A stretch of 64,000 nucleotides of DNA from Pseudotabrizicola algicola (lineage in GTDB: Bacteria; Pseudomonadota; Alphaproteobacteria; Rhodobacterales; Rhodobacteraceae), in the NCBI RefSeq assembly GCF_010915705.1, contig NZ_JAAIKE010000001.1, forward strand, positions 744,001 through 808,000, written 5' to 3'. Below, one piece after another: positions 34,739 through 44,450 of the stretch. Positions within the stretch are counted from its first letter, which is position 1. Every line of letters starts with the position of its first letter. The notes beneath the pieces are model-generated. The model was not told the DNA's origin. It worked only from the letters and a program-made list of their open reading frames with translations, and did not search any database. The position numbers were made by a program, and so were the translations under genes.

Positions 34739-34969
34739 CCTACAGCCAGACGAGGCGGCCAGAGCAGCGCAGCCAGAGGCAAATCGACCGCAAAACGCAT
34801 GCGAAGTGCCGCAACTGGCGGCGAAAGCGGCGCAATATGACCGATTTTCCTGCATTGCGCATGCGAAGCCTGAAATCACGACAAGCCGGTTGCAATGTCG
34901 AACCGCTTTGGCTTTAGTCAATATAACAAGTGCAGAAAATCTGCCGGACCACATGGGGAGAACAGCGCG

Positions 34970-36070
34970 GTGAGCGAAAGCCACACGGACGCCTTTGTTG
35001 CCTTCGACCGGGTGCAAAAAAGCTATGACGGCGCAAGCCTGGTCGTCAAAGACCTCAACCTGAACATCGGCAAGGGCGAGTTTCTGACGATGCTCGGGCC
35101 TTCAGGATCGGGGAAAACGACCTGTCTGATGATGCTGGCGGGGTTCGAAACCGCCACGAATGGCGAAATCCGGCTGGATGGGACCAACATCAACATGGTG
35201 CCGCCGCACAAGCGCGGAATCGGCATGGTGTTTCAGAATTACGCGCTGTTTCCGCATATGACAGTGGGCGAGAACCTGTCTTTTCCGCTCGAGGTGCGCG
35301 GCATGGACAAATCCACCCGCGAGGCCAAGATCAAGCGCGCGCTTGATATGGTCCAGATGGGGGCTTTTGCGAACCGTCGCCCGGCGCAGCTTTCGGGTGG
35401 CCAGCAACAGCGTATCGCCTTGGCCCGCGCCTTGGTGTTCGATCCCAAACTCGTGCTGATGGACGAGCCGCTTGGCGCGCTCGACAAGCAATTGCGCGAA
35501 CACATGCAGTTCGAGATCAAGCACCTGCACGAAAGCCTTGGAATCACGGTGGTTTACGTCACGCATGATCAGGGAGAGGCCCTGACGATGAGCGACAGGA
35601 TCGCCGTGTTCAATGATGGGCGCATCCAGCAGCTGGCGCCCCCTGCCGATCTGTATGAGCGCCCCGACAACAGCTTTGTCGCGGGGTTCATCGGCGAGAA
35701 CAACAAGCTTCCCGGAACGATCGAAGACCTGTCTGGCGACAAGGCGCTGGTTCGCCTCGCAACAGGGGAATTGATCGACGCAACCCCGGTGAACGTGACC
35801 CAAAAGGGCCAGAAGACCCTTGTCTCGATCCGTCCCGAACGGGTGGAGTTCAAGCCTGAAATGATGCCCGCCGGGGCGCATGTCATCGGTGCCGAGGTGC
35901 TGGAAGTCATCTACATGGGCGACATCCTGCGGGCGCGCCTGCGGGTGGCGGGCTCAGATGACTTTGTGATGAAGATGCGCAACACGCTTGGCCAGACCCG
36001 TCTGACGCCGGGCGATCAGCTGAAGGTTGGCTGGCACCCGCAAGATGCGCGCGCGCTCGACCCGATCTGA
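34970..36070 (+). CDS. ABC importer ATPase, PotA type
   Basis: 366 residues. Walker A GPSGSGKTT, Q-loop VFQNYALFPHMTV, signature LSGGQQQR, Walker B LVLMDEPLGALD, and a C-terminal TOBE domain (about 280-360). It energises uptake of polyamine- or opine-like compounds with the following three genes. The GTG at 34970 has GGGGAG about 11 bases upstream; an ATG at 34895 would add 25 residues unlike the family. The substrate is not readable from the ATPase. Confidence 0.93.
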   Translation: MSESHTDAFVAFDRVQKSYDGASLVVKDLNLNIGKGEFLTMLGPSGSGKTTCLMMLAGFETATNGEIRLDGTNINMVPPHKRGIGMVFQNYALFPHMTVGENLSFPLEVRGMDKSTREAKIKRALDMVQMGAFANRRPAQLSGGQQQRIALARALVFDPKLVLMDEPLGALDKQLREHMQFEIKHLHESLGITVVYVTHDQGEALTMSDRIAVFNDGRIQQLAPPADLYERPDNSFVAGFIGENNKLPGTIEDLSGDKALVRLATGELIDATPVNVTQKGQKTLVSIRPERVEFKPEMMPAGAHVIGAEVLEVIYMGDILRARLRVAGSDDFVMKMRNTLGQTRLTPGDQLKVGWHPQDARALDPI

Positions 36071-36149
36071 CCCGATCCCCAAGCATTTGGGGTCATGCCG
36101 CATGCTGCGGCCACTAAACGACCATAAAAAACAACATGGGAGACTACGC

Positions 36150-37226
36150 ATGAAGAAGATTCTGATCCTGTCCACTGCCCTCACGGGTCTTGGCTTCGCC
36201 GCCTCTGCACAAGAGATTGCGGTGATGTCCTGGGGTGGGGCCTATGCGACCAGCCAGATCGAGGCCTATCACAAACCGTTCACTGCCTCGACCGGGATCA
36301 AGGTCATCAACGTGGACGCCGACAACCCTGCTGCACCGATCAAGGCACAGGTCGAAGCGGGCAACGTCTCGATCGATGTCGTCGATCTGGAATATGCCGA
36401 TGCCGTGCGTCTGTGCGACGAGGGCCTGCTCGAAGTGCTGGACCCGGCAATCCTGAGCCCGGCCGCCGATGGCACCGCCGCCATGGATGACTTCCTGCCG
36501 GGTGCTGTGACCGATTGCTTTGTCGCAACCATCGTGTTCTCGACGCTTTACGCCTATGACGAGAGCAAGTTCCCGTCCGATCCGCCGACCACCATCGCGG
36601 ACTTCTTTGACACCGCCAAGTATCCGGGCAAGCGCGGCATGCGCAAGGGCGCCAAGGTGAACCTCGAGATGGCGCTGATGGCCGATGGCGTGCCGGCGGA
36701 CGAGGTTTACAGTGTCCTCGAGACGCCGGAAGGTGTGGACCGCGCCTTTGCCAAGCTTGGGACCATCAAGAATGACATGATCTGGTGGGAAGCGGGCGCG
36801 CAGCCTCCGCAACTGCTGGCAGATGGCGAAGTGGTGATGACCACGGGCTACAACGGACGTTTCTTTGCCGCTGCGGTCACCGAAGGCAAACCGTTCAAGC
36901 AGGTGTTTGACGGTCAGGTCTATGAATATGACGGTTATGCGATCCCCAAGGGTGCTCCCAATCTGGATGCGGCCAAGCAATTCCTGACCTTTGCCACGAC
37001 CACGCAAGCCCTCGCCGATCAGGCCAAGTGGATCGCTTATGGCCCTGCGCGTCAGTCCTCTGGCCCGCTGGTTGGTGTGTTCATGGACGGCAAGACCGAG
37101 ATGGGCCCCTACATGCCGACCGCAGCCGAAAACCTGACGAATGCCCTCCCCTCGTCTTACGAGTTCTGGGTCGACCGTGACACCGAACTGAACGAGCGTT
37201 TCAACGCCTGGTTGGCATCGAACTGA
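36150..37226 (+). CDS. Periplasmic substrate-binding protein, spermidine/putrescine-type
   Basis: 358 residues with a signal peptide (1-20, AASAQ). It is a PotD/PotF-like class II fold: EIAVMSWGGAYATSQIEAY at the mature N-terminus and a hinge region typical of this family (VYEYDGYAIPKGAPN). Aspartates expected to bind polyamine amines are not obvious, so amino-acid derivatives remain possible. It lies 79 bases after the ATPase gene and is followed by a strong hairpin. Confidence 0.9.
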   Translation: MKKILILSTALTGLGFAASAQEIAVMSWGGAYATSQIEAYHKPFTASTGIKVINVDADNPAAPIKAQVEAGNVSIDVVDLEYADAVRLCDEGLLEVLDPAILSPAADGTAAMDDFLPGAVTDCFVATIVFSTLYAYDESKFPSDPPTTIADFFDTAKYPGKRGMRKGAKVNLEMALMADGVPADEVYSVLETPEGVDRAFAKLGTIKNDMIWWEAGAQPPQLLADGEVVMTTGYNGRFFAAAVTEGKPFKQVFDGQVYEYDGYAIPKGAPNLDAAKQFLTFATTTQALADQAKWIAYGPARQSSGPLVGVFMDGKTEMGPYMPTAAENLTNALPSSYEFWVDRDTELNERFNAWLASN

Positions 37227-37235
37227 TCTGACAAC

Positions 37236-37259
37236 GGGGCGGCGGGCAACCGCCGCCCC
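37236..37259 (+). promoter_or_regulatory. mRNA hairpin with GCAA tetraloop between binding protein and permease genes
   Basis: GGGGCGGCGG (37236-37245) and CCGCCGCCCC (37250-37259) pair perfectly around GCAA, a GNRA-type loop. No T run follows. Such hairpins after binding-protein genes usually stabilise the 5' part of the transcript or limit read-through to the permease genes. Confidence 0.75.
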
Positions 37260-37302
37260 AGTTGCTTGCCTGCAACTTGGCCGGATCGAAAGGGTTTTTC
37301 CG

Positions 37303-38565
37303 ATGGCTGATATTTCTGCACCGGCTGGAGGTCTGTTGACCACCAGCGATGGCCGCCCATTGAAATCAGCGCTTGCTACAGCACAGCGGCGCGCCAAGCG
37401 AAGGGCTTTCCTGCTGGTCTTGCCGCTGCTGGCGTTTATCGTGATCACCTTCATCCTGCCCATAGGGCAGTTGATGCATCAGGCCATCTACAACGACGGG
37501 TTTTCCGCAAACATGCCGCGCACCACAGCATGGTTTGCCGAAACCCCGCCCGGCACCCCGCCGGATGAGGCGGCGTGGGAAGCGCTTGCACATGACCTGA
37601 GAGACGCCGCTGCCGCCCGGACGGTGGGCGTTGTCGGCACCCGTGTGAACTACGAAATGTCTGGCACGCGCTCGCTCTTCACCTCGACCGCACGCGGTGC
37701 CGCCCGTTTCGAGCCGCCCTATCGTGAGGCGCTGATCGCCTCCGATCCCAAATGGGATGACCCTGTCCTGTGGGGCACCATGCGGCAGGTCTCGGACGCC
37801 TACAGCGCCAACTTCTTTCTGGCCGCGCTCGACATGACCCGCGATGTAAACGGCAAGATCGTGCCAATGCCGGAAGATCGGCAGATCTACGTCAGCCTCT
37901 TCGTCAAGACCTTCCTGCTCGCAGGACTGATAACCTTTACCTGCTTCTTGCTGGGCTTTCCGATCGCGCATCTTCTGGCGACGCTGCCGATGAAGTGGTC
38001 CAACCTGCTGATGATCCTCGTGCTGCTTCCGTTCTGGACCTCTTTGCTGGTGCGCACGACCAGCTGGATGGTGCTGCTGCAAACCCAGGGCGTCGTGAAC
38101 AACAGCCTCGTCGCGCTCGGTATTATCGGCGAGGATGGCCGCATCCAGATGATCTATAACCAGATGGGTACGATCATTGCGATGACGCATATCCTGCTGC
38201 CGTTCATGATCTTGCCGCTCTACTCGGTAATGCGGCCCATTCCGCCTTCGTATGTGCGCGCAGCGCGCAGCCTCGGGGCGACAAGCTGGACCGCATTCCG
38301 CCGGGTCTATCTGCCGCAAACCCTGCCCGGTGTGGGTGCCGGGTCGCTGCTCGTCTTCATTCTGGCGGTGGGCTATTACATCACGCCAGCGCTGGTCGGC
38401 GGGGCAAGCGGGCAGCTGATTTCAAACCTGATCGCGTTTCACATGCAAAACAGTCTGAACTGGTCGCTCGCCTCGGCGCTGGCCGCGCTTCTGCTGGCTG
38501 CGGTGCTGGTTCTCTACTGGATCTACGACCGGCTGGTCGGCATTGATAACCTGAAGCTGGGGTAA
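37303..38565 (+). CDS. ABC importer permease, PotB type, with large periplasmic insertion
   Basis: 420 residues, about 130 more than PotB. The first helix is at about 36-56. Then about 140 hydrophilic residues precede the second helix at about 199-220. The rest is a normal BPD-type permease with the EAA-like loop AARSLGATSWTAFRRVYLPQTLPG. The extra segment should lie in the periplasm and may contact the binding protein. It is followed by the second permease gene after 6 bases. Confidence 0.92.
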   Translation: MADISAPAGGLLTTSDGRPLKSALATAQRRAKRRAFLLVLPLLAFIVITFILPIGQLMHQAIYNDGFSANMPRTTAWFAETPPGTPPDEAAWEALAHDLRDAAAARTVGVVGTRVNYEMSGTRSLFTSTARGAARFEPPYREALIASDPKWDDPVLWGTMRQVSDAYSANFFLAALDMTRDVNGKIVPMPEDRQIYVSLFVKTFLLAGLITFTCFLLGFPIAHLLATLPMKWSNLLMILVLLPFWTSLLVRTTSWMVLLQTQGVVNNSLVALGIIGEDGRIQMIYNQMGTIIAMTHILLPFMILPLYSVMRPIPPSYVRAARSLGATSWTAFRRVYLPQTLPGVGAGSLLVFILAVGYYITPALVGGASGQLISNLIAFHMQNSLNWSLASALAALLLAAVLVLYWIYDRLVGIDNLKLG

Positions 38566-38571
38566 GCCAAC

Positions 38572-39525
38572 ATGTCTCTTCCTGTCTACGCCTCCCCGCT
38601 GGAACGCGTCTGGCACTACACCAGACTGGTGATCTGCGCGCTGATCTTCCTGTTCCTCATCGCGCCGATCCTTATCGTGATTCCGCTCTCCTTCAATGCC
38701 GAGCCTTACTTCACCTTTACCGAAAAGATGCTGGCCTTTGACCCGTCAGGCTACAGCCTGCGCTGGTATGATCTGCTGCTGACGCAACCCGCCATCCCGA
38801 CCGATGTGCCGCGCGATGCCGCGTGGTGGGCGCAGGTCTGGAATGAAAGCGCGTGGGTCCGGGCGGCGAAGAACTCGGTCATCATCGGCTTTTTCTCGAC
38901 CATCGTGGCGACGGTGCTGGGCACCATTGCCGCGCTTGGCCTATCGCGTCCCGAAATGCCGAACCGTCGCCTGATCATGGCGATCCTGATCTCGCCGATG
39001 ATCGTTCCGATCATCATCACTGCAACCGGTCTGTTCTTCTTCTACTCCAGCCCCTGCGCCCTGATCAGCTGGACCGGGCTTTCGCAGTATTGTGGTCGGC
39101 TTACCGGCAGCTATGTGGGGGTTGTGCTGGCGCATGCCACGCTTGGCATTCCCTTTGTGATCATCACCGTGACCGCCACGCTGATCGGCTTTGACCAATC
39201 GCTGAACCGCGCGGCGGCCAGCCTTGGCGCGCCGCCCGCCACCACCTTTTTCAAGGTGACAATGCCTCTGATCCTGCCAGGCGTGATCTCGGGCGCGCTT
39301 TTCGCTTTCGTCACATCGTTCGACGAAGTGGTCGTGGTGCTTTTCGTCGCCGCACATGACCAGCAAACGATCCCGCGCCAGATGTGGAACGGCATTCGCG
39401 AACAGATCAGCCCGGCGATCCTGTCGGTGGCAACGATTTTGGTGGTGATTTCCATCGCCATGCTGGCGACATTGGAAGTCCTGCGGCGCCGGTCCGAGCG
39501 GATGCGCGGCGTGACACCGCACTAA
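38572..39525 (+). CDS. ABC importer permease, PotC type
   Basis: 317 residues with six membrane segments and the EAA loop RAAASLGAPPATTFFKVTMPLILPG. It also has enlarged outer loops: about 50 residues after the first helix and a Cys-containing loop (SSPCALISWTGLSQYC) in the middle. It forms the membrane channel with the preceding permease. It is the last gene of the importer operon and converges on the aminotransferase. Confidence 0.92.
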   Translation: MSLPVYASPLERVWHYTRLVICALIFLFLIAPILIVIPLSFNAEPYFTFTEKMLAFDPSGYSLRWYDLLLTQPAIPTDVPRDAAWWAQVWNESAWVRAAKNSVIIGFFSTIVATVLGTIAALGLSRPEMPNRRLIMAILISPMIVPIIITATGLFFFYSSPCALISWTGLSQYCGRLTGSYVGVVLAHATLGIPFVIITVTATLIGFDQSLNRAAASLGAPPATTFFKVTMPLILPGVISGALFAFVTSFDEVVVVLFVAAHDQQTIPRQMWNGIREQISPAILSVATILVVISIAMLATLEVLRRRSERMRGVTPH

Positions 39526-39532
39526 CCGCTTA

Positions 39533-39565
39533 CGGCGCGCCCTGCCCCCACGGGCCGGCGCGCCG
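39533..39565. terminator. GC-rich hairpin between convergent genes
   Basis: CGGCGCGCC (39533-39541) pairs with GGCGCGCCG (39557-39565). There is no T run, but the position between two convergent genes favours a bidirectional stop. Confidence 0.5.
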
Positions 39566-39574
39566 CCCGGACAG

Positions 39575-40789
39575 CTAACCGATCTCGCGCGCGATCAGCG
39601 CACCAAGGCGGCGGATGCCCTCGTCAATTGCCGCCTGGTCGGCCCGCGAAAAACTGAGCCGGATGGTATTTCCGCCCGAGCCATCGGCAAAAAAGGCCCG
39701 GCCCGGCACAAAGGCCACCCGCTCTGTCTCCAGCGAACGCGCAAGCAACTCCGCGCCATCCATACCCTCGGGCAAGGTGATCCACACGAACATGCCCCCC
39801 TCGGGCCGTGTCCAGCTTACGCCAGAAGGCATCTCGCGCGACAGAGCCGCAAGCATGTGATCGCGCCGCGCCTTGTATACGGTGCGCAGGCCCGCGACAT
39901 GGCTTTCAAAGTGGCGCGCCGCCACTTCGGCAATCGCCATCTGGTTCAGCGTGGATGAGTGCAGATCGGCGGCCTGCTTCATCAGCACAAGACGCCCGAT
40001 CACCGGGCTGGCCGCGCAGACCCACCCCACCCGCAGCCCCGGCGCCAGCGTCTTGGAAAACGACCCGCAGTAGATCGTGCGGCACTCCTCGATGCTGCCC
40101 TTGCGGGCGATCTCCAGCGCAAGGATCGGCGGCACCGCCTCCCCGTCAAAGCGCAAGGCCTGATAGGCCGCATCCTCGACAATGGCCGCGCCAAGCGCGT
40201 CGGCCAGATCTAGCACCTTCTCACGCTCGGCGCGGGCGATCGTCTCGCCGGTCGGATTGGCGAAATCAACCGAAAGATAGGCGAATTTTACCGTGCCCCC
40301 GGCGTCGACCGCCTTGGCACTATATTCGGCTGCACCGCGGTTTTCGCGCGGGTCCAGCCGGTCATACACCGGTTCATAAGCGTTGAAAGCACCCAGAGCC
40401 CCCATGTAGGTGGGTGCATTCACAAGCACTGTATCCCCCGCGCCGATCATCATCTTGCCCAGATAATCCAGCGCCTGCTGTGAACCCGAGGTGATCAGGA
40501 TGTTGTCGACACCGCAAGGGATGCCAAGGCCGGTCATATGCTCTGCAAGCCACTGGCGCAGCGGCAGATAGCCTTCACTGACCGAGTATTGCAGCGCCGC
40601 ATCCGCCTTACCGGGGGCCAAGGCTGCGCCAAGTGCGTCTTGAAACGCGGCCACCGGGAACAATGCCGGATCAGGAATGCCGCCCGCGAAAGAGATGATG
40701 TCGGGCTGGTCAAGCAACTTGAGAAGTTCGCGGATTTCCGACGCCTTCATCCGGCCCATGCGAGGCGCCAGAACCTGTTCCCATTGCAT
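39575..40789 (-). CDS. PLP-dependent aminotransferase, class I/II (2-aminoadipate type)
   Basis: 404 residues, fold type I. The N-terminal FAGGIPDPALFP and the PLP lysine in YCGSFSKTLAPGLRVGW are typical of the 2-aminoadipate/LysN-like branch related to MocR. The ATG at 40789 has GGGAGG 9 bases upstream; a GTG two codons earlier is too close to that site. It lies next to the ABC importer, so it may act on the imported amine or amino acid, which is an inference from position only. Confidence 0.88.
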   Translation of the reverse strand: MQWEQVLAPRMGRMKASEIRELLKLLDQPDIISFAGGIPDPALFPVAAFQDALGAALAPGKADAALQYSVSEGYLPLRQWLAEHMTGLGIPCGVDNILITSGSQQALDYLGKMMIGAGDTVLVNAPTYMGALGAFNAYEPVYDRLDPRENRGAAEYSAKAVDAGGTVKFAYLSVDFANPTGETIARAEREKVLDLADALGAAIVEDAAYQALRFDGEAVPPILALEIARKGSIEECRTIYCGSFSKTLAPGLRVGWVCAASPVIGRLVLMKQAADLHSSTLNQMAIAEVAARHFESHVAGLRTVYKARRDHMLAALSREMPSGVSWTRPEGGMFVWITLPEGMDGAELLARSLETERVAFVPGRAFFADGSGGNTIRLSFSRADQAAIDEGIRRLGALIAREIG

Positions 40790-41095
40790 TGCCACAACCC
40801 TCCCGGAGCAATCTGCGCGCGGCCCGGTACGATGGGCCGAGTCTTCCGCGCACCCTGCCGCGCGGGCACAGGCAAGTCAATAATGCTGACCAATAGCGGC
40901 GCGCTCGCTCAGTCGCTGCGCCTCGCCTACGTTGCGACAGGGCCAATCGGGCCATTTTTCAACCCGGTGCGACATTTGCACTTGATCCAGATCAAATTCC
41001 CCCGTTGCCGCGACCTGCTTGGAAAGCTATGACAAAAGATGACTATCCGACTCCCAGTGTCGGACGATCGCTTATAACAAGAACGGGAGACGCCA
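40790..41095. other. Divergent intergenic region with FNR box, aminotransferase/ctaD
   Basis: 306 bases between two divergent genes. It contains the FNR box at 40982-40995 and the ctaD ribosome-binding site GGGAG (about 41085). No gene was found. Confidence 0.7.
40982..40995. promoter_or_regulatory. FNR/FnrL box upstream of ctaD
   Basis: TTGATCCAGATCAA is a perfect TTGAT-N4-ATCAA site. It is centred about 107 bases before the ctaD ATG and about 200 bases before the divergent aminotransferase start. Confidence 0.82.
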
Positions 41096-42766
41096 ATGGC
41101 GGACGCAGCCATCCATGGCCACGACCAGGATCAGCGTGGGTTCTTCACCCGCTGGTTCATGTCGACCAACCACAAAGACATCGGGATCCTCTATCTCTTT
41201 ACCGGCGGTCTCGTCGGTCTGATCTCTGTTATCTTCACCGTGTACATGCGGATGGAGCTGATGGAGCCCGGCGTTCAGTACATGTGCGCCGAAGGGGCAC
41301 GACTGATTGCAACCACCACCGACCAGTGCACCCCGAACGGGCATATCTGGAACGTGATGATCACCGCACACGGCATCCTGATGATGTTCTTCGTGGTCAT
41401 CCCCGCGCTTTTCGGTGGCTTCGGCAACTATTTCATGCCGTTGCAGATCGGCGCGCCGGACATGGCTTTCCCGCGTCTGAACAACCTCAGCTACTGGCTC
41501 TTTGTCGCCGGAACCGCACTTGCGGTGGCTTCGGTGTTCTCGCCGGGTGGCAACGGGCAGCTTGGGTCGGGCGTGGGCTGGGTGCTTTACCCTCCGCTGT
41601 CGACCAATGAGGGCGGTTACTCGATGGACCTCGCGATCTTCGCGGTCCACCTGTCGGGTGCATCGTCGATCCTGGGGGCGATCAATATCATCACCACCTT
41701 CCTGAACATGCGCGCGCCTGGCATGACCATGCACAAGGTTCCGCTGTTCGCCTGGTCGATCTTTGTGACCGCATGGCTCATCCTGCTCGCACTGCCGGTT
41801 CTGGCGGGGGCGATCACCATGCTGCTGACCGACCGCAACTTCGGCACCACCTTCTTCCAGCCCGAAGGCGGCGGTGACCCGATCCTGTACCAGCACATCC
41901 TGTGGTTCTTCGGCCACCCGGAAGTGTATATCATCATTCTTCCTGCCTTCGGTATCATCAGCCAAGTCATCGCGACCTTCGCCCGCAAGCCGATTTTCGG
42001 GTATCTGCCGATGGTCTATGCGATGGTTGCCATCGGCGTTCTGGGCTTCGTCGTCTGGGCGCACCATATGTATACGGTCGGTATGTCGCTGACCCAGCAG
42101 TCGTACTTCATGCTGGCCACCATGGTCATCGCGGTGCCGACCGGCATCAAGATCTTCTCGTGGATCGCGACGATGTGGGGCGGCTCGATCGAGTTCAAGA
42201 CGCCGATGCTCTGGGCTTTCGGCTTCCTGTTCCTGTTCACCGTGGGCGGCGTGACCGGCATCGTCCTGTCGCAGGCCGGCGTGGACCGTGCCTATCATGA
42301 CACCTACTACGTCGTGGCGCACTTCCACTATGTGATGTCGCTGGGTGCCGTCTTCGGGATCTTTGCGGGCATCTACTACTGGTTCGGCAAGATGTCGGGC
42401 CGCGAGTTCCCCGAATGGGCAGGCAAGCTGCACTTCTGGGCGATGTTCATCGGTGCAAACTTGACCTTCTTCCCGCAGCACTTCCTCGGCCGTCAGGGCA
42501 TGCCGCGCCGCTACATCGACTACCCGGAGGCTTTTGCCTACTGGAACTACGTCTCGTCGATTGGTGCCTTCCTGTCCTTCGCTTCTTTCGTGTTCTTCAT
42601 CGTGATGATGTTCTACGCGCTGAAGTTCGGCCGCCGCGTGACCCAGAACAACTACTGGAACGAATACGCCGATACGCTGGAATGGACGCTGACCTCGCCC
42701 CCGCCAGAGCATACGTTTGAGCAACTGCCCAAACAGTCTGACTGGGACAAGAGCCACGCGCACTGA
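41096..42766 (+). CDS. ctaD: Cytochrome c oxidase aa3 subunit I
   Basis: 556 residues, twelve membrane helices. The haem/copper ligands are visible: the CuB His-Tyr site GHPEVYI, the two-His motif in HHMYTVGM and [11 protein letters not shown] for haem a3. It reduces oxygen to water and pumps protons in the inner membrane. The gene stands alone: ctaC and ctaE are not in the window, as is usual in Rhodobacter and Paracoccus. The start has GGGAG about 8 bases upstream. Confidence 0.98.
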   Translation: MADAAIHGHDQDQRGFFTRWFMSTNHKDIGILYLFTGGLVGLISVIFTVYMRMELMEPGVQYMCAEGARLIATTTDQCTPNGHIWNVMITAHGILMMFFVVIPALFGGFGNYFMPLQIGAPDMAFPRLNNLSYWLFVAGTALAVASVFSPGGNGQLGSGVGWVLYPPLSTNEGGYSMDLAIFAVHLSGASSILGAINIITTFLNMRAPGMTMHKVPLFAWSIFVTAWLILLALPVLAGAITMLLTDRNFGTTFFQPEGGGDPILYQHILWFFGHPEVYIIILPAFGIISQVIATFARKPIFGYLPMVYAMVAIGVLGFVVWAHHMYTVGMSLTQQSYFMLATMVIAVPTGIKIFSWIATMWGGSIEFKTPMLWAFGFLFLFTVGGVTGIVLSQAGVDRAYHDTYYVVAHFHYVMSLGAVFGIFAGIYYWFGKMSGREFPEWAGKLHFWAMFIGANLTFFPQHFLGRQGMPRRYIDYPEAFAYWNYVSSIGAFLSFASFVFFIVMMFYALKFGRRVTQNNYWNEYADTLEWTLTSPPPEHTFEQLPKQSDWDKSHAH

Positions 42767-42784
42767 GATACCAACCTTCGCACC

Positions 42785-42811
42785 AGGCCCCGGATACCTC
42801 CGGGGCCTTTT
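42785..42811 (+). terminator. Rho-independent terminator of ctaD
   Basis: AGGCCCCGG (42785-42793) pairs with CCGGGGCCT (42800-42808), followed by TTT. Confidence 0.92.
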
Positions 42812-42897
42812 GCATTGTGAACGGTGCAACTTTGACCCGGCGCGCAATCTGCGGGATACTCGGCGCATGTATCGCCCCCAAAAGGACGTGCCGCCCA

Positions 42898-43218
42898 ATG
42901 AACGATCGCCTGCCCTTGTCCGTTGCCAGTCTGGTCTGCGCCCTTGCCCTCGGAGCCTGTGTGGCGCAGTCCGCGCCGCCTCCTGCCGCTCCGGCTTCGG
43001 AAGCAAATCTGCACCGCTTCATAATAGACCGGGCCTATACGCTGACCGACAGCCGCGAACTTGCCTTTCGCGACCAGATCGCAGCCGAGGCTCAGCAGCG
43101 TTGCGGCTTTGGCGGTTTCAGCCTCTACTCGTCGCGGCCCATCGGGAACGAGGTGGTCGGCGAGGACTTCCTCTACCGCCAGCACGACGTGCAGATCACC
43201 TGCGACGACGGAACCTGA
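42898..43218 (+). CDS. Small predicted lipoprotein
   Basis: 106 residues with a signal peptide and lipobox LALGAC (Cys at about 20). A Pro/Ala linker follows, then a compact domain with two more Cys. The start at 42898 has AAGGA 11 bases upstream; a longer frame would start inside the ctaD leader without support. I do not recognise the family. Confidence 0.65.
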   Translation: MNDRLPLSVASLVCALALGACVAQSAPPPAAPASEANLHRFIIDRAYTLTDSRELAFRDQIAAEAQQRCGFGGFSLYSSRPIGNEVVGEDFLYRQHDVQITCDDGT

Positions 43219-43284
43219 CAGGCGCTTTGACAACGCCCGCCTTGGCCCTATCTTCGCGCCAGACTGTGAGGATCACCGCCTATC

Positions 43285-43782
43285 ATGCCCTATCAGTGGC
43301 TTCCGCCCGATCTAGCCGATTCCGAAACCCGCCACCTGCGCCTCTGGCCCTATCGCTCGCTGCCGCGCCGGGGCTTTGTCTGGTTCATCGGCGGCACATC
43401 GGCGCTCATCACCCTGCCCCTGCTTGCTGTGCTTGGCTCGCCCGTGCTGTGGGGGCTGCTGCCGTTTCTGGTCATGGCGGTGGCCGGCATCTGGTTTGCC
43501 CTGCAACGCAGCTATCAGGACGCCGAAATCATCGAAGACCTGACCCTCAGCCCTGCGCAGGTTACCCTGACGCGACAAGGTCCACGCAAGCAGCGCGCAG
43601 AGTGGAGCGCAAACCCGCATTGGGTGCGTGTGGAACTGCACGAAACCGGCGGCCCGGTTCCGCAATATGTCACGCTACGCGGCGGGCCGCGTCCAGTCGA
43701 GATCGGAGCCTTCCTGTCTGAAGAAGAACGGGTGGCGCTGTCATCCGAATTGCGGGCCGCATTTGCCGATCAGCGGCGCTGA
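43285..43782 (+). CDS. DUF2244 membrane protein
   Basis: 165 residues. The N-terminal part is soluble, two membrane segments lie at about 32-70, and a C-terminal domain has WSANPHWVRVELHETG. This is the DUF2244 family, found near respiratory oxidase genes in alphaproteobacteria. Function unknown. It converges on yqeY. Confidence 0.85.
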   Translation: MPYQWLPPDLADSETRHLRLWPYRSLPRRGFVWFIGGTSALITLPLLAVLGSPVLWGLLPFLVMAVAGIWFALQRSYQDAEIIEDLTLSPAQVTLTRQGPRKQRAEWSANPHWVRVELHETGGPVPQYVTLRGGPRPVEIGAFLSEEERVALSSELRAAFADQRR

Positions 43783-43811
43783 GCGCACGGCACAGGGCCC
43801 TGTAAGGCCGC

Positions 43812-44270
43812 TCAGGAAAGACGTGCCTTGACCATCGGCCCCACCGTGCCAAAGTCCATCTGACCGGTATACTTGCCCTTGAGCACGGCCATGACCTTGC
43901 CCATGTCGCGGATGCTGTCCGCCCCCACCTCGGCCACGGCGGCGCCTATGGCGGCTTGCACCTCTTCGGCAGACAACTGGCGTGGCAGGAATTCCTCGAT
44001 CACCCTGACTTCGGCCAATTCCTTTTCGGCAAGTTCCAGACGGCCGCCCTCTTCATAGGCGCGCGCGGATTCCTGACGCTGCTTCACCATCTTGCCCAGA
44101 ATCGCAAGGATGTCAGGCTCTCCCACCTCGCCCTCTCCGCCTTCGCCCCGCGCGGCGATCTCGCGGTCCTTTATGGCAGCATTGATCAGCCGCAGCGTGG
44201 ACAGACGATCTGCCTCCTTCGCCTTCATCGCTTCTTTGAGGGAAATCTGCAGACGTTCGCGCAGCGACAT
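43812..44270 (-). CDS. yqeY: GatB/YqeY domain protein
   Basis: 152 residues, helical, with the YqeY pattern (MSLRERLQISLKEAMKAK, TLRLINAAIKDREI, RQESARAYEEGGR). It resembles the tail domain of GatB and is thought to touch tRNA, but its role is not established. The ATG at 44270 has AAGGAAGG upstream. It is divergent from carA; the two are often neighbours in this group. Confidence 0.93.
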   Translation of the reverse strand: MSLRERLQISLKEAMKAKEADRLSTLRLINAAIKDREIAARGEGGEGEVGEPDILAILGKMVKQRQESARAYEEGGRLELAEKELAEVRVIEEFLPRQLSAEEVQAAIGAAVAEVGADSIRDMGKVMAVLKGKYTGQMDFGTVGPMVKARLS

Positions 44271-44390
44271 GGGTTTGCCTTCCTTCTGGGATCGGTAAGG
44301 CGCACAATACAGGGGATCGTTGCCAAGGACAACAAGCCATGCTTTTGCCAAGCCTTTGTATCTTCGACATATTCCTTTTCTGACAAAGCC

Positions 44391-44419
44391 TTGACCCCGC
44401 GCCCCTTCCCCCGTAGGTT
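44391..44419 (+). promoter_or_regulatory. Predicted housekeeping promoter of carA
   Basis: TTGACC (44391-44396), 17 bases, TAGGTT (44414-44419). The leader would be about 25 bases. The -10 box is weak, which is normal for this GC-rich group. Confidence 0.5.
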
Positions 44420-44450
44420 CCGCGCAATTTGCCAATTGGGAGTCGCCGTC

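Larger units (their letters stand above)
34571..34969. other. Leader region before the ABC importer operon
   Basis: 399 bases. It contains the tRNA terminator, a 17-bp palindrome (34722-34738) and two copies of CGCATGCGAAG (34796-34806 and 34858-34868). No protein gene was found. A short frame overlapping the tRNA is spurious. Confidence 0.6.

Noticed and set aside
34456-34800. Minus-strand open frame of 114 codons
   Set aside because: It crosses tRNA-Leu and its terminator on the antisense strand; CGADEKTRTFTPVKEQ is a typical false tRNA translation.
41072-43006. 644-codon minus-strand frame
   Set aside because: Antisense to ctaD, whose translation is certain.
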